Origin: an uncultured Paracoccaceae bacterium
GTDB taxonomy: Bacteria > Pseudomonadota > Alphaproteobacteria > Rhodobacterales > Rhodobacteraceae
Length of the DNA: 64,000 bases
NCBI GenBank assembly: GCA_947492475.1
Contig: CANLNM010000008.1
Coordinates: 96,159 to 160,158 of the forward strand
Reading direction: 5' to 3'
Below are positions 52,805 to 62,678 of the stretch, one piece after another. Made by a program: the position numbers and the translations under genes. Each line of letters begins with the position of its first letter. Position 1 is the first letter of the stretch. The notes beneath the pieces are model-generated. The model made no database searches, was not told where the DNA came from, and saw only the letters and a list, made by a program, of their open reading frames with translations.

Positions 52805-53680
52805 CTATCGGGTCGGAACCGGTGTTTCCCCGGAATAATCATAAAACCCACGATTGGTTTTACGGCCTAGCCAGCCTGCTTCGACATATTTGGTCAGCAG
52901 GGGGCATGGGCGGTATTTAGTGTCCGCTAGCCCGTCATGCAGCACGTTCATGATCGCAAGGCACGTATCCAGCCCAATAAAATCCGCCAATTCCAGCGGT
53001 CCCATGGGGTGATTTGCCCCCAATTTTAACGAAGTATCAATGCTGCGCACATTTCCGACGCCTTCATAAAGGGTGTAAATCGCTTCGTTGATCATCGGCA
53101 TTAGGATGCGGTTAACGATGAAGGCAGGGAAATCTTCGGCTGTTGCGGATGTTTTGCCCAGCTTTTCGACCACGGCATGCAGCGTATCAAATGTATCTTT
53201 GTCGGTGGCAATGCCGCGGATCAATTCAACCAATTGCATGATCGGCACAGGGTTCATGAAATGAAATCCCATGAATTTCTCAGGGCGATCCGTGCGGCTG
53301 GCCAAACGTGTGATCGAGATTGACGATGTGTTGGACGTCAGAATTGTGTTGGGTTTTAGATGAGGCACCAATTCTTCGAAAATGGCCTGTTTGACGGTTT
53401 CGCGTTCGGTTGCGGCCTCAATAATCAGGTCCGTTTGCCCCAAATCGGTCAACGTCAAAGTAGAGCTGATCCGCGCCATTGCTGCGTCTTTGGCGGCTTG
53501 GCTGATTTTTTCCCGTGCGACCTGACGATCCAGATTTTTGGAGATCAGTGCATGTCCAGCATCCAGGGAATCCTGCGAAATGTCCGTCATCAAGACGTCA
53601 TACCCGGCCAAAGCAAACACGTGTGCGATGCCGTTGCCCATTTGGCCTGCGCCAACGATCCCTACGCGTTCGATATCCAT
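52805..53680 (-). CDS. hbd: 3-hydroxybutyryl-CoA dehydrogenase
   Basis: NAD(P)-dependent oxidation of (S)-3-hydroxybutyryl-CoA to acetoacetyl-CoA. The Rossmann motif GAGQMGNGIAHVFALAGYDV is at residues 10-29, followed by the 3HCDH signature (TSNTSSISITRLA, MGFHFMNPVPIMQLVELIRG) and the C-terminal dimer domain with NHPMGPLELADFIGLDTCL. Length of 291 residues is typical of the free-standing enzyme. It feeds acetoacetyl-CoA to phaA/phaB and lies near etfAB, its usual neighbours in Rhodobacterales, but is separated from them here by a DUF6473 gene in the opposite direction. Confidence 0.95.
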   Translation of the reverse strand: MDIERVGIVGAGQMGNGIAHVFALAGYDVLMTDISQDSLDAGHALISKNLDRQVAREKISQAAKDAAMARISSTLTLTDLGQTDLIIEAATERETVKQAIFEELVPHLKPNTILTSNTSSISITRLASRTDRPEKFMGFHFMNPVPIMQLVELIRGIATDKDTFDTLHAVVEKLGKTSATAEDFPAFIVNRILMPMINEAIYTLYEGVGNVRSIDTSLKLGANHPMGPLELADFIGLDTCLAIMNVLHDGLADTKYRPCPLLTKYVEAGWLGRKTNRGFYDYSGETPVPTR

Positions 53681-53854
53681 GTCTCAGATCCCTTATGTGC
53701 TGTTCTGGGTGGCGTCTGCGCAAGATAGGCACGGGGATGGGGCAGGGACAAGGTGAGAAGGTCATTAAACTTTGTTTCAACGCCGCGATTTAGCAATTTG
53801 GCAAGACCTGTGCGCGAAACTTGACCGTGGTGAGTAAAAAATGTGGTGGGAACC

Positions 53855-54676
53855 ATGAAACTAGAAACATTAGGCCAGTTTGGTCTTGATTACGCCCCGT
53901 GTCAGTACGGGCTTAGTCGCTTGTACTTTCGTGGGCCGCGCAAATCCCTGGATGGGGATTATGTGGCTTGTATCGGTGGTAATGAAACATATGGCCGTTT
54001 CCTTGCGACGACGTTTACAGATTTAATGCAGATCCAACTGGGGCGGACTTGTGTGAATTTCGGCTGTGTGAATGCTGGGATTGATGCCTATATTCGTGAC
54101 AGCGCCATGATGGCGGCCTGTCATGATGCGGCTGCGGTGGTGGTTCAGGTGATGGGCGCACAAAACCAGTCAAATCGGTTCTACACGGTGCATCCACGTC
54201 GCAATGATCGGTTTCTGCGCCCGACGGCGGCTCTTGTCACGTTATATCCGGATGTGGATTTTGCCAATTTCACGTTCACACGGCATATGCTGGCGGTTTT
54301 GCTGCTGACATCGCCTGAACGGTTTGAATTGGTCCGAGAGGAATTGCAGGCCCAATGGATGCATTCGATGCAGAGCTTATTGGCAGAAATTCGGGGTCCG
54401 GCTTTGTTGCTGTGGATGGCAGAACATGCGCCGGATGACGAAGAAACAATTATGCGGTCTGATCCGTTATTTGTTTCGCGCAATATGCTGAATGAAATTT
54501 CTGCCCTTACCCAAGGATATGTTGAAATCGTACCCAGCCAAGCCGATTTGGCCAGCGGGGCAGAGGCACTGATTTACGGCCCGGCTGAGGCGCATTCAGC
54601 GGCGCAAATGCTGGGGCTCACGGCCCATGAAACCGCGGCGGAACAAATGTGTGCTGTGTTGAATACGATGATCTGA
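53855..54676 (+). CDS. DUF6473 family protein
   Basis: A 273-residue soluble protein I assign to DUF6473 from the characteristic N-terminus (DYAPCQYGLSRLYFRGPRKS) and the core FIGGNETYGRF-like stretch, here ACIGGNETYGRF, with NFGCVNAGIDAYI. Catalytic residues are not known; the GNETYG and NAG motifs resemble SGNH-like hydrolase surroundings, but no clear Ser-His pair can be named. ATG 53855 has GGTGGG five bases upstream. The gene lies between hbd and etfA in the opposite orientation, with a terminator after it. Confidence 0.8.
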   Translation: MKLETLGQFGLDYAPCQYGLSRLYFRGPRKSLDGDYVACIGGNETYGRFLATTFTDLMQIQLGRTCVNFGCVNAGIDAYIRDSAMMAACHDAAAVVVQVMGAQNQSNRFYTVHPRRNDRFLRPTAALVTLYPDVDFANFTFTRHMLAVLLLTSPERFELVREELQAQWMHSMQSLLAEIRGPALLLWMAEHAPDDEETIMRSDPLFVSRNMLNEISALTQGYVEIVPSQADLASGAEALIYGPAEAHSAAQMLGLTAHETAAEQMCAVLNTMI

Positions 54677-54683
54677 TCCAAAC

Positions 54684-54715
54684 AAAAAAGGCCCACACAA
54701 AGTGGGCCTTTTGGA
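54684..54715. terminator. Bidirectional terminator between DUF6473 gene and etfA
   Basis: Stem AAAAGGCCCAC/GTGGGCCTTTT with a five-base loop; T-rich on one side and A-rich on the other, so it can stop transcription from both converging genes. Confidence 0.9.
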
Positions 54716-54732
54716 TGTTTTACAAGCTGAGC

Positions 54733-55662
54733 TTAGCCCAGTTTTTCAGTCAATTCTGGTACGGCATCAAACAGATCCGCGACCAGACCGAAGTCGGCGA
54801 CTTGGAAGATCGGAGCTTCTTCGTCTTTGTTGATGGCGACGATGATCTTACTGTCTTTCATACCGGCAAGGTGCTGAATAGCCCCGGAAATACCGACCGC
54901 GATGTACAGATCAGGTGCCACAACTTTGCCGGTTTGACCAACCTGCCAATCGTTTGGCGCATAGCCTGAATCAACCGCAGCACGGGACGCGCCAACGGCA
55001 GCGTTCAGTTTGTCTGCCAGTTTTTCGATCAGTGCAAAATCGTCTTCTGAGCCAACACCACGGCCACCGGACACAACCACACCCGCAGATGTCAGTTCTG
55101 GACGGTCAGACGCAGCAACTTTGTCTTCAACCCAAGAGGACAGGCCGGGGTTTTCAGCGGCAGCGATGGTTTCAACCGCAGCGGATCCACCTGTGGCAGC
55201 GGCGTCAAATGTGGATGTGCGGAAGGTGATGACCTTTTTCGCATCCGAGGATCTGACGGTCTGGTTGGCATTGCCCGCATAGATCGGACGTTCGAATGTG
55301 TTGCCGTCAACAACGGCTGTCACATCAGAAATCACCATCGCATCCAGCAACGCAGCCACGCGGGGCATGACGTTTTTGGCGTCTGTGGTGGCTGGGGCGA
55401 CGATATGTTCGTAATCGCCAGCCAAGCCTGCGATCAATGCCGCAGTTGGTTCGGCCAAACGGTGACCTAGTGATGCGTCTTCGGCGACCAGAACTTTGGC
55501 CACGCCTGCGATTGTTGCAGCCTCATTGCCTGCAGCGGCAGCGGATGCGCCACAGCACAGAACCGTCACGTCACCCAAAGATGTCGCTGCGGAAATCGCT
55601 TTGGCGGTGGCGTCCATCGCCAAGGCGCCGTCGGTCACTTCTGCCAATAGAAGAACAGCCAT
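54733..55662 (-). CDS. etfA: Electron transfer flavoprotein subunit alpha
   Basis: FAD-binding subunit of ETF, which collects electrons from acyl-CoA dehydrogenases. The N-terminal [14 protein letters not shown] is standard, and the C-terminal FAD-binding domain holds [57 protein letters not shown] and [22 protein letters not shown]. Length 309 residues is usual. It follows etfB, sharing one base with its stop. Confidence 0.97.
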   Translation of the reverse strand: MAVLLLAEVTDGALAMDATAKAISAATSLGDVTVLCCGASAAAAGNEAATIAGVAKVLVAEDASLGHRLAEPTAALIAGLAGDYEHIVAPATTDAKNVMPRVAALLDAMVISDVTAVVDGNTFERPIYAGNANQTVRSSDAKKVITFRTSTFDAAATGGSAAVETIAAAENPGLSSWVEDKVAASDRPELTSAGVVVSGGRGVGSEDDFALIEKLADKLNAAVGASRAAVDSGYAPNDWQVGQTGKVVAPDLYIAVGISGAIQHLAGMKDSKIIVAINKDEEAPIFQVADFGLVADLFDAVPELTEKLG

Positions 55663-56420
55663 TACACAGCCCCCGCTTCTTTGAGTTTCTCAACCAGTTC
55701 GTCCACGGACCCAACAACGATCCCTGCGGCACGTGCCTCTGGTTCGCTGGTTGTGACGATTTCCAGACGTGGTGTGACGTCAACGCCGTAATCAGCTGCG
55801 GTTTTTTCATCCAGCGGCTTTTTCTTGGCCTTCATGATGTTTGGCAGCGATGCATATCGTGGTTCGTTCAGACGCAGATCCACCGTGATGATCGCAGGCA
55901 TGTTGACCTTGATGGTCTGCAGGCCGCCATCCACTTCGCGGGTCACAACGGCGCTGTCGCCATCAATGTCCAGCTCGGATGCAAATGTACCCTGTGACCA
56001 GCCCAGCAATGCCGACAGCATTTGACCCGTGGCGTTCATGTCGTTGTCGATGGCTTGTTTGCCGGCCAGAACGATGCCTGGCTGCTCTTCGTCAACGATG
56101 GCTTTCAGGATTTTAGCAACAGCCAATGGTTCGATGTCGGTGTGCACGTCGTCCGCAGCTACAACCAGGATCGCGCGATCTGCGCCCATCGCCAAGGCGG
56201 TGCGCAATGTTTCCTGCGCCTGCTTGACGCCGATGGAAACGGCAATCACTTCGTCCGCTTTGCCCGCTTCTTTTAGGCGAATGGCCTCTTCGACGGCAAT
56301 TTCGTCGAACGGGTTCATGGACATTTTAACGTTGGCAAGATCGACACCGCTTCCGTCCGCTTTCACACGAACTTTCACGTTATAATCAATCACGCGCTTT
56401 ACAGGCACGAGTACCTTCAT
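55662..56420 (-). CDS. etfB: Electron transfer flavoprotein subunit beta
   Basis: AMP-binding partner of EtfA. I place the start at ATG 56420 ([19 protein letters not shown]), giving the typical 252 residues; the open frame extends 26 codons further but with non-homologous sequence. Markers are [20 protein letters not shown], the recognition loop with [14 protein letters not shown] near the C-terminus and the [13 protein letters not shown] segment. It precedes etfA and shares one base with it. About 240 bases upstream without a gene should hold the promoter of this operon. Confidence 0.96.
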   Translation of the reverse strand: MKVLVPVKRVIDYNVKVRVKADGSGVDLANVKMSMNPFDEIAVEEAIRLKEAGKADEVIAVSIGVKQAQETLRTALAMGADRAILVVAADDVHTDIEPLAVAKILKAIVDEEQPGIVLAGKQAIDNDMNATGQMLSALLGWSQGTFASELDIDGDSAVVTREVDGGLQTIKVNMPAIITVDLRLNEPRYASLPNIMKAKKKPLDEKTAADYGVDVTPRLEIVTTSEPEARAAGIVVGSVDELVEKLKEAGAV

Positions 56421-56658
56421 CTGGCGTTGTCTCCCAATTTGGACAGAGGGGCCGAACGGGCGCCTCCTTTTCGTTTCCCGCTTTTGATAGCCGGACAACG
56501 CCCATCACAACAGAGCAAAATCGTCACGTTAGTTGATTGAAACGTCGCGTTTTTGCAGCGCATTGGAAATGTTTGCGGTAACAATGCCTAGTTTTCATAG
56601 GGATGAAAAGATCGGCCAATTTTCGGCAGAATCAGCGCGCCGCAAAAACCACGTATTT
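56421..56658. other. Leader/intergenic region upstream of etfB
   Basis: About 240 bases without a supported gene, between etfB and the adenosyltransferase gene on the same strand. It must hold the etfBA promoter; no convincing hexamers or regulator sites were found by eye. Confidence 0.4.
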
Positions 56659-57231
56659 TTACGTATTCGCCCCGGGCACCCAAAGCACGTCATTTTCGCC
56701 CTGATCGTTGGCCATACGCGCCGCAACAAAGCACCAATCGGACAATCGATTGAGGTATTTCACCGCCGCCGGGTTGATCGATTCGAGGGTTGAGAGTTCG
56801 ACAGCAAGCCGTTCGGCACGCCGCGACACGGTCCGGCAAATGTGCAAATGCGCGGCCAAAGCGGACCCGCCGGGAAGGATGAAACTGCGCAGTGGCGTCA
56901 GCGATTTGTTCATCACATCGATTTCAGATTCCAGCCGATCCACCAGCGATTGGGTGACGCGCAGGGGCGGGTATTCTGCCTCGGCGTCTTTGTCCATTTC
57001 GGGGCGGCACAGGTCAGCCCCCAGATCAAACAGGTCATTCTGGATCGCGGCCAATTGGGTGTCGATTTCGCCGCTGGCATGCAGACGTGCCATGCCGATG
57101 GTCGCATTGGTTTCATCCACGGTGCCATAGGCGTTGACGCGGGCGGAATGTTTGGCGACCCGGTCGCCATTGCCCAATGCAGTTTCACCGGAATCGCCTG
57201 TGCGGGTGTAAATCTTGTTTAGGACAACCAT
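56659..57231 (-). CDS. Cob(I)yrinic acid a,c-diamide adenosyltransferase, PduO type
   Basis: Adds the adenosyl group to cobalamin, making the cofactor for methylmalonyl-CoA mutase and ribonucleotide reductase. The N-terminal YTRTGDSGETALGNGDRV is the diagnostic ATP-binding segment; the mid-region FILPGGSALAAHLHICRTVSRRAER and the C-terminal LNRLSDWCFVAARMAN complete the PduO pattern. ATG 57231 is chosen because it yields the standard N-terminus MVVLNKIYTRTGDS and shares one base with the stop of the HIG1-like gene. Length 190 residues is normal. Confidence 0.95.
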   Translation of the reverse strand: MVVLNKIYTRTGDSGETALGNGDRVAKHSARVNAYGTVDETNATIGMARLHASGEIDTQLAAIQNDLFDLGADLCRPEMDKDAEAEYPPLRVTQSLVDRLESEIDVMNKSLTPLRSFILPGGSALAAHLHICRTVSRRAERLAVELSTLESINPAAVKYLNRLSDWCFVAARMANDQGENDVLWVPGANT

Positions 57232-57440
57232 TAACTTGCTCCGTTTCCGCGCAGCCAAACCATCACGACGACCAAAACCACGGCCAGAAATTGCAGCCCC
57301 AGCCGCCAGCGCATCAGTTTGTTGGCATGTTTCTTGTTAAATTCACCACCTTTGCCAAAGCTGCCCAGCCCAAGGGACAAAACAACGACAACAGCCGCAC
57401 AAGCGATCAATGCGATGGTAAAGAGAGGGTCCGAAGCCAT
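57231..57440 (-). CDS. Twin transmembrane helix small protein (HIG1-like)
   Basis: A 69-residue protein with two membrane helices (about 5-24 and 46-65) separated by a basic loop (GSFGKGGEFNKKHANKLMRWR). This is the pattern of the HIG1/hypoxia-induced domain, related in mitochondria to respiratory complex stability. ATG 57440 is preceded by GGAAA; an in-frame ATG at 57479 is also open but less likely. Its stop overlaps the adenosyltransferase start by one base. A link to respiration is inferred only from the domain. Confidence 0.85.
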   Translation of the reverse strand: MASDPLFTIALIACAAVVVVLSLGLGSFGKGGEFNKKHANKLMRWRLGLQFLAVVLVVVMVWLRGNGAS

Positions 57441-57495
57441 GGCGTTTCCTTTCAGGGTCACCAGAGATGTAGCAGGCATATTGGTATTTCCAAGG

Positions 57496-58323
57496 CTAAC
57501 CTTTGGAAATGAGCCAATCCAGCGCAGCTGTGGGCAGTAAACGGCGCGCCGTACCCATCAAATAGGTGGGGGTTGTGACATAATAGCGTGGCTTTGGGCG
57601 CCGGGATTCCAATGCATGAGCCAGTTTTCGTGTCACGGCGGATGCGGGCAACTCAAACTGATCAGGGCCCTTGGATTCATATAGACGATTTAGCAGGGTC
57701 GCGCGGTATTCATCGGCGCGTGGCGAATTTTCCCAATCTACCCAACGTTCGAAATGTGGGATCGAATTGGCCCGGATGCGCGATGTGATGGGGCCGGGTT
57801 CGATCAGGATCACTTTGATCCCGGTTCCGGCCATTTCCAATCGCAACACATCTGTCAAACCTTCCAGCGCGTATTTCGTCGCGACATAGGCCCCGCGCCA
57901 TTTCATCGGGACCAGCCCCAAAACAGAGGAACAATTGACGATCCGCCCGTGACCTTGGGCACGCATCATGGGAATCACTTGGCGGGTCAGGTCGTGATAG
58001 CCAAATACATTGGCCTCAAAGATCGCGTTCAACGCCCCACGTGGCAGATCTTCGACAGCGCCGGGAATGGCATAAGCGCCGTTGTTAAACAGGGCATCCA
58101 GCGTCCCGCCGGTCTGTTGTTTCACCAGCGCGACGCAATCTGCAATCGTATCAGGTTTTTCATAGTCCAGAATAAGCGTGGTCAGCCCCATTTCGGTCAA
58201 ACGTGCCTGATCTGCTGAATTGCGCACGGTGGCAAAGACGCGCCAGCCGCGCGCCTGCAGTCCCAGCGCCGCATCATAGCCAATACCTGAGGAACAGCCG
58301 GTGATTAAAACTGATTTTGTCAT
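57496..58323 (-). CDS. SDR family oxidoreductase
   Basis: Classical short-chain dehydrogenase of 275 residues with intact catalytic residues: TGCSSGIG cofactor motif, NNGAYA, Ser in VNCSSVLGLV, and the YxxxK motif in GAYVATKYALEGL. It resembles retinol-dehydrogenase-like SDRs. I start at ATG 58323; a TTG upstream extends the frame by nine codons. It is 55 bases upstream of the twin-helix gene on the same strand. The C-terminal basic region may contact membranes. Substrate unknown. Confidence 0.9.
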   Translation of the reverse strand: MTKSVLITGCSSGIGYDAALGLQARGWRVFATVRNSADQARLTEMGLTTLILDYEKPDTIADCVALVKQQTGGTLDALFNNGAYAIPGAVEDLPRGALNAIFEANVFGYHDLTRQVIPMMRAQGHGRIVNCSSVLGLVPMKWRGAYVATKYALEGLTDVLRLEMAGTGIKVILIEPGPITSRIRANSIPHFERWVDWENSPRADEYRATLLNRLYESKGPDQFELPASAVTRKLAHALESRRPKPRYYVTTPTYLMGTARRLLPTAALDWLISKG

Positions 58324-58378
58324 GCCCCGTCTATGCGTTGGACGGGGCAATCTGGCAACATTTGTTTCGAGGGATCAT

Positions 58379-59002
58379 TCAGCCCGCAGGTGTCAGCAAC
58401 CGTTCGGCCATCCAGCCAACTGCGCCTGTTTCCAGAACCCGAACCTGCGCCCAGCCGTCAATGCCCACTTCTAGAATGTCCAGCTCTGTGCCTTGTGTCA
58501 GGGTAACAATCACGCCGTGGCCTGTGCTGGGACCTGCGCGCATATTCACGCGTCGTCCTGCCACTTCCCACAAATTGTGGGTTTCTTCGGCGCGGGTTTC
58601 GGCAATCGCATCCGCTTCGCTGGCTTGTGCTGCGCCCAACAGATCCTCGGCCGTTGGGGCACCTTCGACCAGGCTCTCAAACAAGAACACTTCTTCTTTT
58701 GGGGCGGCCTCTGGTTCAACGTTCAAACTGGCCTGAACCAAGCCTTCGACAGCGTGTGTCGCAGCCTGAGGGGCCGTGCGAAAATTGGTTTCGCGCACAG
58801 TATTCGGTTCGGCAGAAACCGAAATCAGTGAAATATTGGCGTTTCGCGTCGGTATCTCAATCGCCGGAGCCTCTTGTGCGGCAGCTTGCACAATCCGGGC
58901 TTCAACCTCAGAGCGGGTCTGCGGTTCGAAATCCGCCCCACCTGAAAACTCGTAAAAACCCCAACCCAAAAACCCAAAAGTAAGTACTATAAAGCGCGTC
59001 AC
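58379..59002 (-). CDS. SH3 domain-containing exported or membrane-anchored protein
   Basis: A protein of 207 residues with an N-terminal hydrophobic segment (FIVLTFGFLGWGFYEF), a long Ala/Glu/Pro-rich low-complexity linker, and a C-terminal bacterial SH3-like domain (WEVAGRRVNMRAGPSTGHGVIVTLTQGTELDILE, ending VGWMAERLL). Such domains often bind peptidoglycan. GTG 59002 is chosen because GGGGGA lies eight bases upstream; upstream frame codons are TTG only. Located 55 bases before the SDR gene on the same strand. Confidence 0.8.
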   Translation of the reverse strand: MTRFIVLTFGFLGWGFYEFSGGADFEPQTRSEVEARIVQAAAQEAPAIEIPTRNANISLISVSAEPNTVRETNFRTAPQAATHAVEGLVQASLNVEPEAAPKEEVFLFESLVEGAPTAEDLLGAAQASEADAIAETRAEETHNLWEVAGRRVNMRAGPSTGHGVIVTLTQGTELDILEVGIDGWAQVRVLETGAVGWMAERLLTPAG

Positions 59003-59176
59003 CAGCGCATCCCCCAAATAACAACGTAGCAGGATTTTACCTTAGCGTGTTTTGTCCAATTTGGGCAGGGGAAAAATTAACAAAATGGCCTCATTTTTGA
59101 AAATAACCGCAACCTATGGTGGTTTGTTTGCAGAATGCCACTAGACCATGCCGCGGGCTGGGTTTATCCCATTCAT

Positions 59177-61486
59177 ATGTCAGATACGATTGATCCAGAT
59201 AAATCCGCCGCCACGGCTGTTGAACCCCTGCGTCGCGCCATTGGCGACCGGTACCTGACCTATGCGCTGAGCACGATCATGCATCGCGCCCTGCCTGACG
59301 CGCGGGACGGGTTGAAACCGGTGCATCGGCGTATTCTGTACGCAATGCGCGAATTGCGTCTGTCCAGCACCGGTGGGTTCCGCAAATCGGCGAAAATTTC
59401 TGGCGACGTGATGGGCAATTATCACCCGCATGGGGATGCTGCGATTTACGATGCTATGGCACGTTTGGCGCAGGATTTTGCCGTGCGCTATCCGTTGGTC
59501 GACGGGCAGGGCAACTTTGGCAACATCGACGGCGATAACCCCGCCGCCAGCCGGTATACCGAGGCGCGCATGACCGCCGCCGCCGAAGCGTTGCTGGAAG
59601 GGTTGACCGAAAACGCCGTTGATTACCGGGATAATTATGACGGCACGCTGAGCGAACCTGCCGTGTTGCCCGCCGCGTTCCCGAACCTGCTGGCCAACGG
59701 GTCCAGCGGGATCGCCGTGGGCATGGCAACCAACATTCCGCCCCACAACATAGAAGAATTGTGCAACGCCTGCCTACATCTGATCAAAACCCCGGATGCG
59801 CGCGACGAAACCCTGCTGAAATACATTCCCGGTCCGGATTTCCCGACCGGCGGCGTGATTGTCGAACCCGCAGACAGCATCGCGCGCACCTATGCGACCG
59901 GACGCGGTGGGTTCCGACTGCGGTCACGCTGGGAAGTCGAAGATCTGGGTCGTGGCCAATGGCAGATCGTTGTGACGGAAATTCCGTATCAGGTGCAGAA
60001 ATCTCGGCTGATCGAAAAGCTGGCTGAGGTGATCCAAACCAAAAAGGTGCCGATTCTGGGCGATGTGCGCGACGAATCCGCCGATGATATCCGCCTGATT
60101 CTGGAACCCAAGTCGCGCAATGTGGACCCGGATGTTCTGATGAACATGCTGTTCCGCAATTCCGACCTTGAGGTCCGGTTCAGCCTGAACATGAACGTGC
60201 TGATTGACGGCGTGACCCCCAGGGTCTGCAGCCTGAAAGAAGTGTTGCGCGCGTTTTTGGATCACCGTCGCGACGTTTTGATCCGTCGGTCCCAACACCG
60301 GATGGATAAAATTGACCATCGGTTAGAAGTGCTCGAAGGGTTTATCATTGCCTTTCTGAACTTGGACCGTGTGATCGACATCATCCGCTATGATGACGAA
60401 CCCAAAGCCGCGTTGATGCGCGAAGATTGGGGCAAGGACCATCCACGCGCCTTTGATGAGGCCGATTATATCAGCCCTGCGGCCGCCACCGAAATGGGCC
60501 TGACAGAAGTGCAGGCCGAAGCCATTTTGAACATGCGCTTGCGGTCGTTGCGCCGGTTAGAAGAGCTGGAGCTGATCACCGAACGGGACGCGTTGATGAA
60601 AGAACGTGCCGAACTAGAAGATTTGCTGGACAGCGAAGACCTGCAATGGGCGCGGATCGCCGAACAGGTGCGCGAAGTGCGCAAAACCTTTGGCGCCACC
60701 TACGAAGGCGGCGCGCGCCGGACCACATTTGCCGAAGCCGGCGTGATCGAAGATGTGCCGATCGAAGCGATGATCGAGCGCGAACCGATCACTGTGGTCT
60801 GTTCGCAGATGGGCTGGATCCGGGCGATGACTGGCCATATCGATCTAACGCGCGAGTTGAAATTCAAAGACGGCGACGGGTCGCGATTTGTGTTCCACGC
60901 CGAAACCACGGATCGGCTGCTGGCCTTTGGCAGCAATGGGCGGTTCTACACGATCAGCGCGTCCAATCTGCCCGGTGGGCGGGGCATGGGCGAACCGTTG
61001 CGATTGATGGTCGATTTGCCCAACGAAGTGCAGATCGTCGATTTGTTCATCCACAAACCAGATGCCAAATTGCTGGTCGCGTCATCCGCCGGGGACGGGT
61101 TTGTCGTGGCGGAAAACGACGTGGTCGCCCAGACCCGCACCGGCAAACAGGTGTTGAACGTGCGCGGGGATGTGACCGCGCTGGTCTGTACATCTGTGGT
61201 TGGGGATCACGTGGCCGTGGTCGGTGAAAACCGCAAAGTTCTGGTGTTCCCGATTGATGAACTGCCTGAAATGGGGCGCGGCAAAGGGGTGCGGTTGCAG
61301 AAATACAAAGATGGTGGATTGTCAGATGCGCACACCTTTGTGCTGGAGAATGGCCTGTCATGGCTGGACCCGGCGGGACGCACACGCACTGTGATTGGCG
61401 ATGAATTGTCCGAATGGATGGCCAAACGCGCCGCGGCGGGTCGTATGGCCCCTAGGGGATTCCCCCGTGACAATCGGTTCACCTGA
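59177..61486 (+). CDS. parC: DNA topoisomerase IV subunit A
   Basis: Decatenates chromosomes with ParE. The 769-residue protein begins with the GyrA-like breakage domain ([21 protein letters not shown]) and has the catalytic Tyr127 in PAASRYTEA. The quinolone-resistance region reads [12 protein letters not shown], with Ala88 where E. coli has Ser80 and Asp92 where it has Glu84. The C-terminal beta-pinwheel is short, typical of ParC. ATG 59177 starts a homologous N-terminus; the frame opens 14 codons earlier with unrelated residues. Its end overlaps the DUF898 gene by 20 bases. Confidence 0.96.
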   Translation: MSDTIDPDKSAATAVEPLRRAIGDRYLTYALSTIMHRALPDARDGLKPVHRRILYAMRELRLSSTGGFRKSAKISGDVMGNYHPHGDAAIYDAMARLAQDFAVRYPLVDGQGNFGNIDGDNPAASRYTEARMTAAAEALLEGLTENAVDYRDNYDGTLSEPAVLPAAFPNLLANGSSGIAVGMATNIPPHNIEELCNACLHLIKTPDARDETLLKYIPGPDFPTGGVIVEPADSIARTYATGRGGFRLRSRWEVEDLGRGQWQIVVTEIPYQVQKSRLIEKLAEVIQTKKVPILGDVRDESADDIRLILEPKSRNVDPDVLMNMLFRNSDLEVRFSLNMNVLIDGVTPRVCSLKEVLRAFLDHRRDVLIRRSQHRMDKIDHRLEVLEGFIIAFLNLDRVIDIIRYDDEPKAALMREDWGKDHPRAFDEADYISPAAATEMGLTEVQAEAILNMRLRSLRRLEELELITERDALMKERAELEDLLDSEDLQWARIAEQVREVRKTFGATYEGGARRTTFAEAGVIEDVPIEAMIEREPITVVCSQMGWIRAMTGHIDLTRELKFKDGDGSRFVFHAETTDRLLAFGSNGRFYTISASNLPGGRGMGEPLRLMVDLPNEVQIVDLFIHKPDAKLLVASSAGDGFVVAENDVVAQTRTGKQVLNVRGDVTALVCTSVVGDHVAVVGENRKVLVFPIDELPEMGRGKGVRLQKYKDGGLSDAHTFVLENGLSWLDPAGRTRTVIGDELSEWMAKRAAAGRMAPRGFPRDNRFT

Positions 61487-62678
61487 TCCCAACGTTTCCC
61501 TGATAGAAACCGGGCCTCAGCGGCTCGGGACCAGTTTTGTTGGTCAACGTAAGCCTTTGTTCTGGATGGCAATCCGCATGGGAATGTTGACCATTCTCAC
61601 GTTAGGTTTGTACCGGTTCTGGATGAAAACCCGATTGCGTCGGTGGTATTGGTCCGCCATTCGCCCGGGCGGATTGCCATTGGAATATACCGGCACCCCC
61701 AGCGAAAAGCTGCTTGGGTTTTTGATGGTGGTGGTGTTGCTGTCCTTCTATGTTGGCGTGGTGAACCTGCTGCTGTTTTTTGTCAGCTTTTCACTGATCG
61801 CTAACAATAGCGCCGCCTATGCATTGTCGTTTGCTGGGGTGATCCCGTTGTGGTTTTTCGCTCGTTACCGTGCGCGCCAATATGTGCTGGGGCGCACCCG
61901 CTGGCGTGGCATTCGGTTTGGGTTGGATGCGGGGGCTTGGGCCTTTGCGTGGTTGGCGATCCGGCGCTGGGTGGCGACGCTGCTGACGCTGGGGCTTTTG
62001 TGGCCGCGGATGACGTTTGATTTAGAGAAATTCAAAACCGACCGCACGTGGTTCGGGGATCAAAAGCTGGAACAAACCGGGGATTGGCGCATGTTGTGGC
62101 CCGCCTTTGCCCATGTGGTCATCGGCGTTGTGTTCACGCTGGGATGCATTGGGTTTGCGCTGTTGGGCGTGTGGCTAATGGCGTGGTGTTTGCTGATTTC
62201 GGTGCCATGGCTGATCTATGGGATTTTTGTCTATCTGGTGGATGCCAAACGGCTGATGGCAAATGCCAAACGCGCAGGCGATTTGTGGCTCACTGCTACG
62301 CCCCGCCCAACCAGAATTCTGCGGATCACCGGATTTGGCTATGTGACGGCTTTGATCCTGATTTTGTTGCCGCTTTTGCCGGCGATGATCTATTTCAGCT
62401 TTATGGAGATGGAAGAGGTTGCACCGGGCATGACCGCGTTGTCAGGCCTGCCATCCTGGCTGATCTGGACGATTGGCACAGGGCTTTATTTCTTCTTGTT
62501 TCTCAGCTGGGCGAGTTTGCGCCACGTGATGGTGACATTGCCTGTTTGGCGGCATTATGCGGAAACATTGGTGATCCATGGCACCCAGACGCTGCCTGAC
62601 ATTGCACAGCGGGACCGCGCCCATCTAAGCCAAGCCGAAGGGTTCGCTGAGGCGCTTGATTTGGGGGCCGCGATATGA
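61467..62678 (+). CDS. DUF898 family membrane protein (YjgN-like), GTG start
   Basis: Multi-helix inner membrane protein of 403 residues. GTG 61467 has AGGGG eight bases upstream and starts inside the end of parC. Features of the family are the repeated tryptophan-rich turns ([22 protein letters not shown] and [13 protein letters not shown]) and seven or so hydrophobic stretches spanning residues 35-350. The C-terminal 40 residues are soluble. It overlaps the M48 protease gene by four bases, so the two are coupled. Function of DUF898 is unknown; the coupling suggests a membrane protein-quality role. Confidence 0.88.
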   Translation: MTIGSPDPNVSLIETGPQRLGTSFVGQRKPLFWMAIRMGMLTILTLGLYRFWMKTRLRRWYWSAIRPGGLPLEYTGTPSEKLLGFLMVVVLLSFYVGVVNLLLFFVSFSLIANNSAAYALSFAGVIPLWFFARYRARQYVLGRTRWRGIRFGLDAGAWAFAWLAIRRWVATLLTLGLLWPRMTFDLEKFKTDRTWFGDQKLEQTGDWRMLWPAFAHVVIGVVFTLGCIGFALLGVWLMAWCLLISVPWLIYGIFVYLVDAKRLMANAKRAGDLWLTATPRPTRILRITGFGYVTALILILLPLLPAMIYFSFMEMEEVAPGMTALSGLPSWLIWTIGTGLYFFLFLSWASLRHVMVTLPVWRHYAETLVIHGTQTLPDIAQRDRAHLSQAEGFAEALDLGAAI

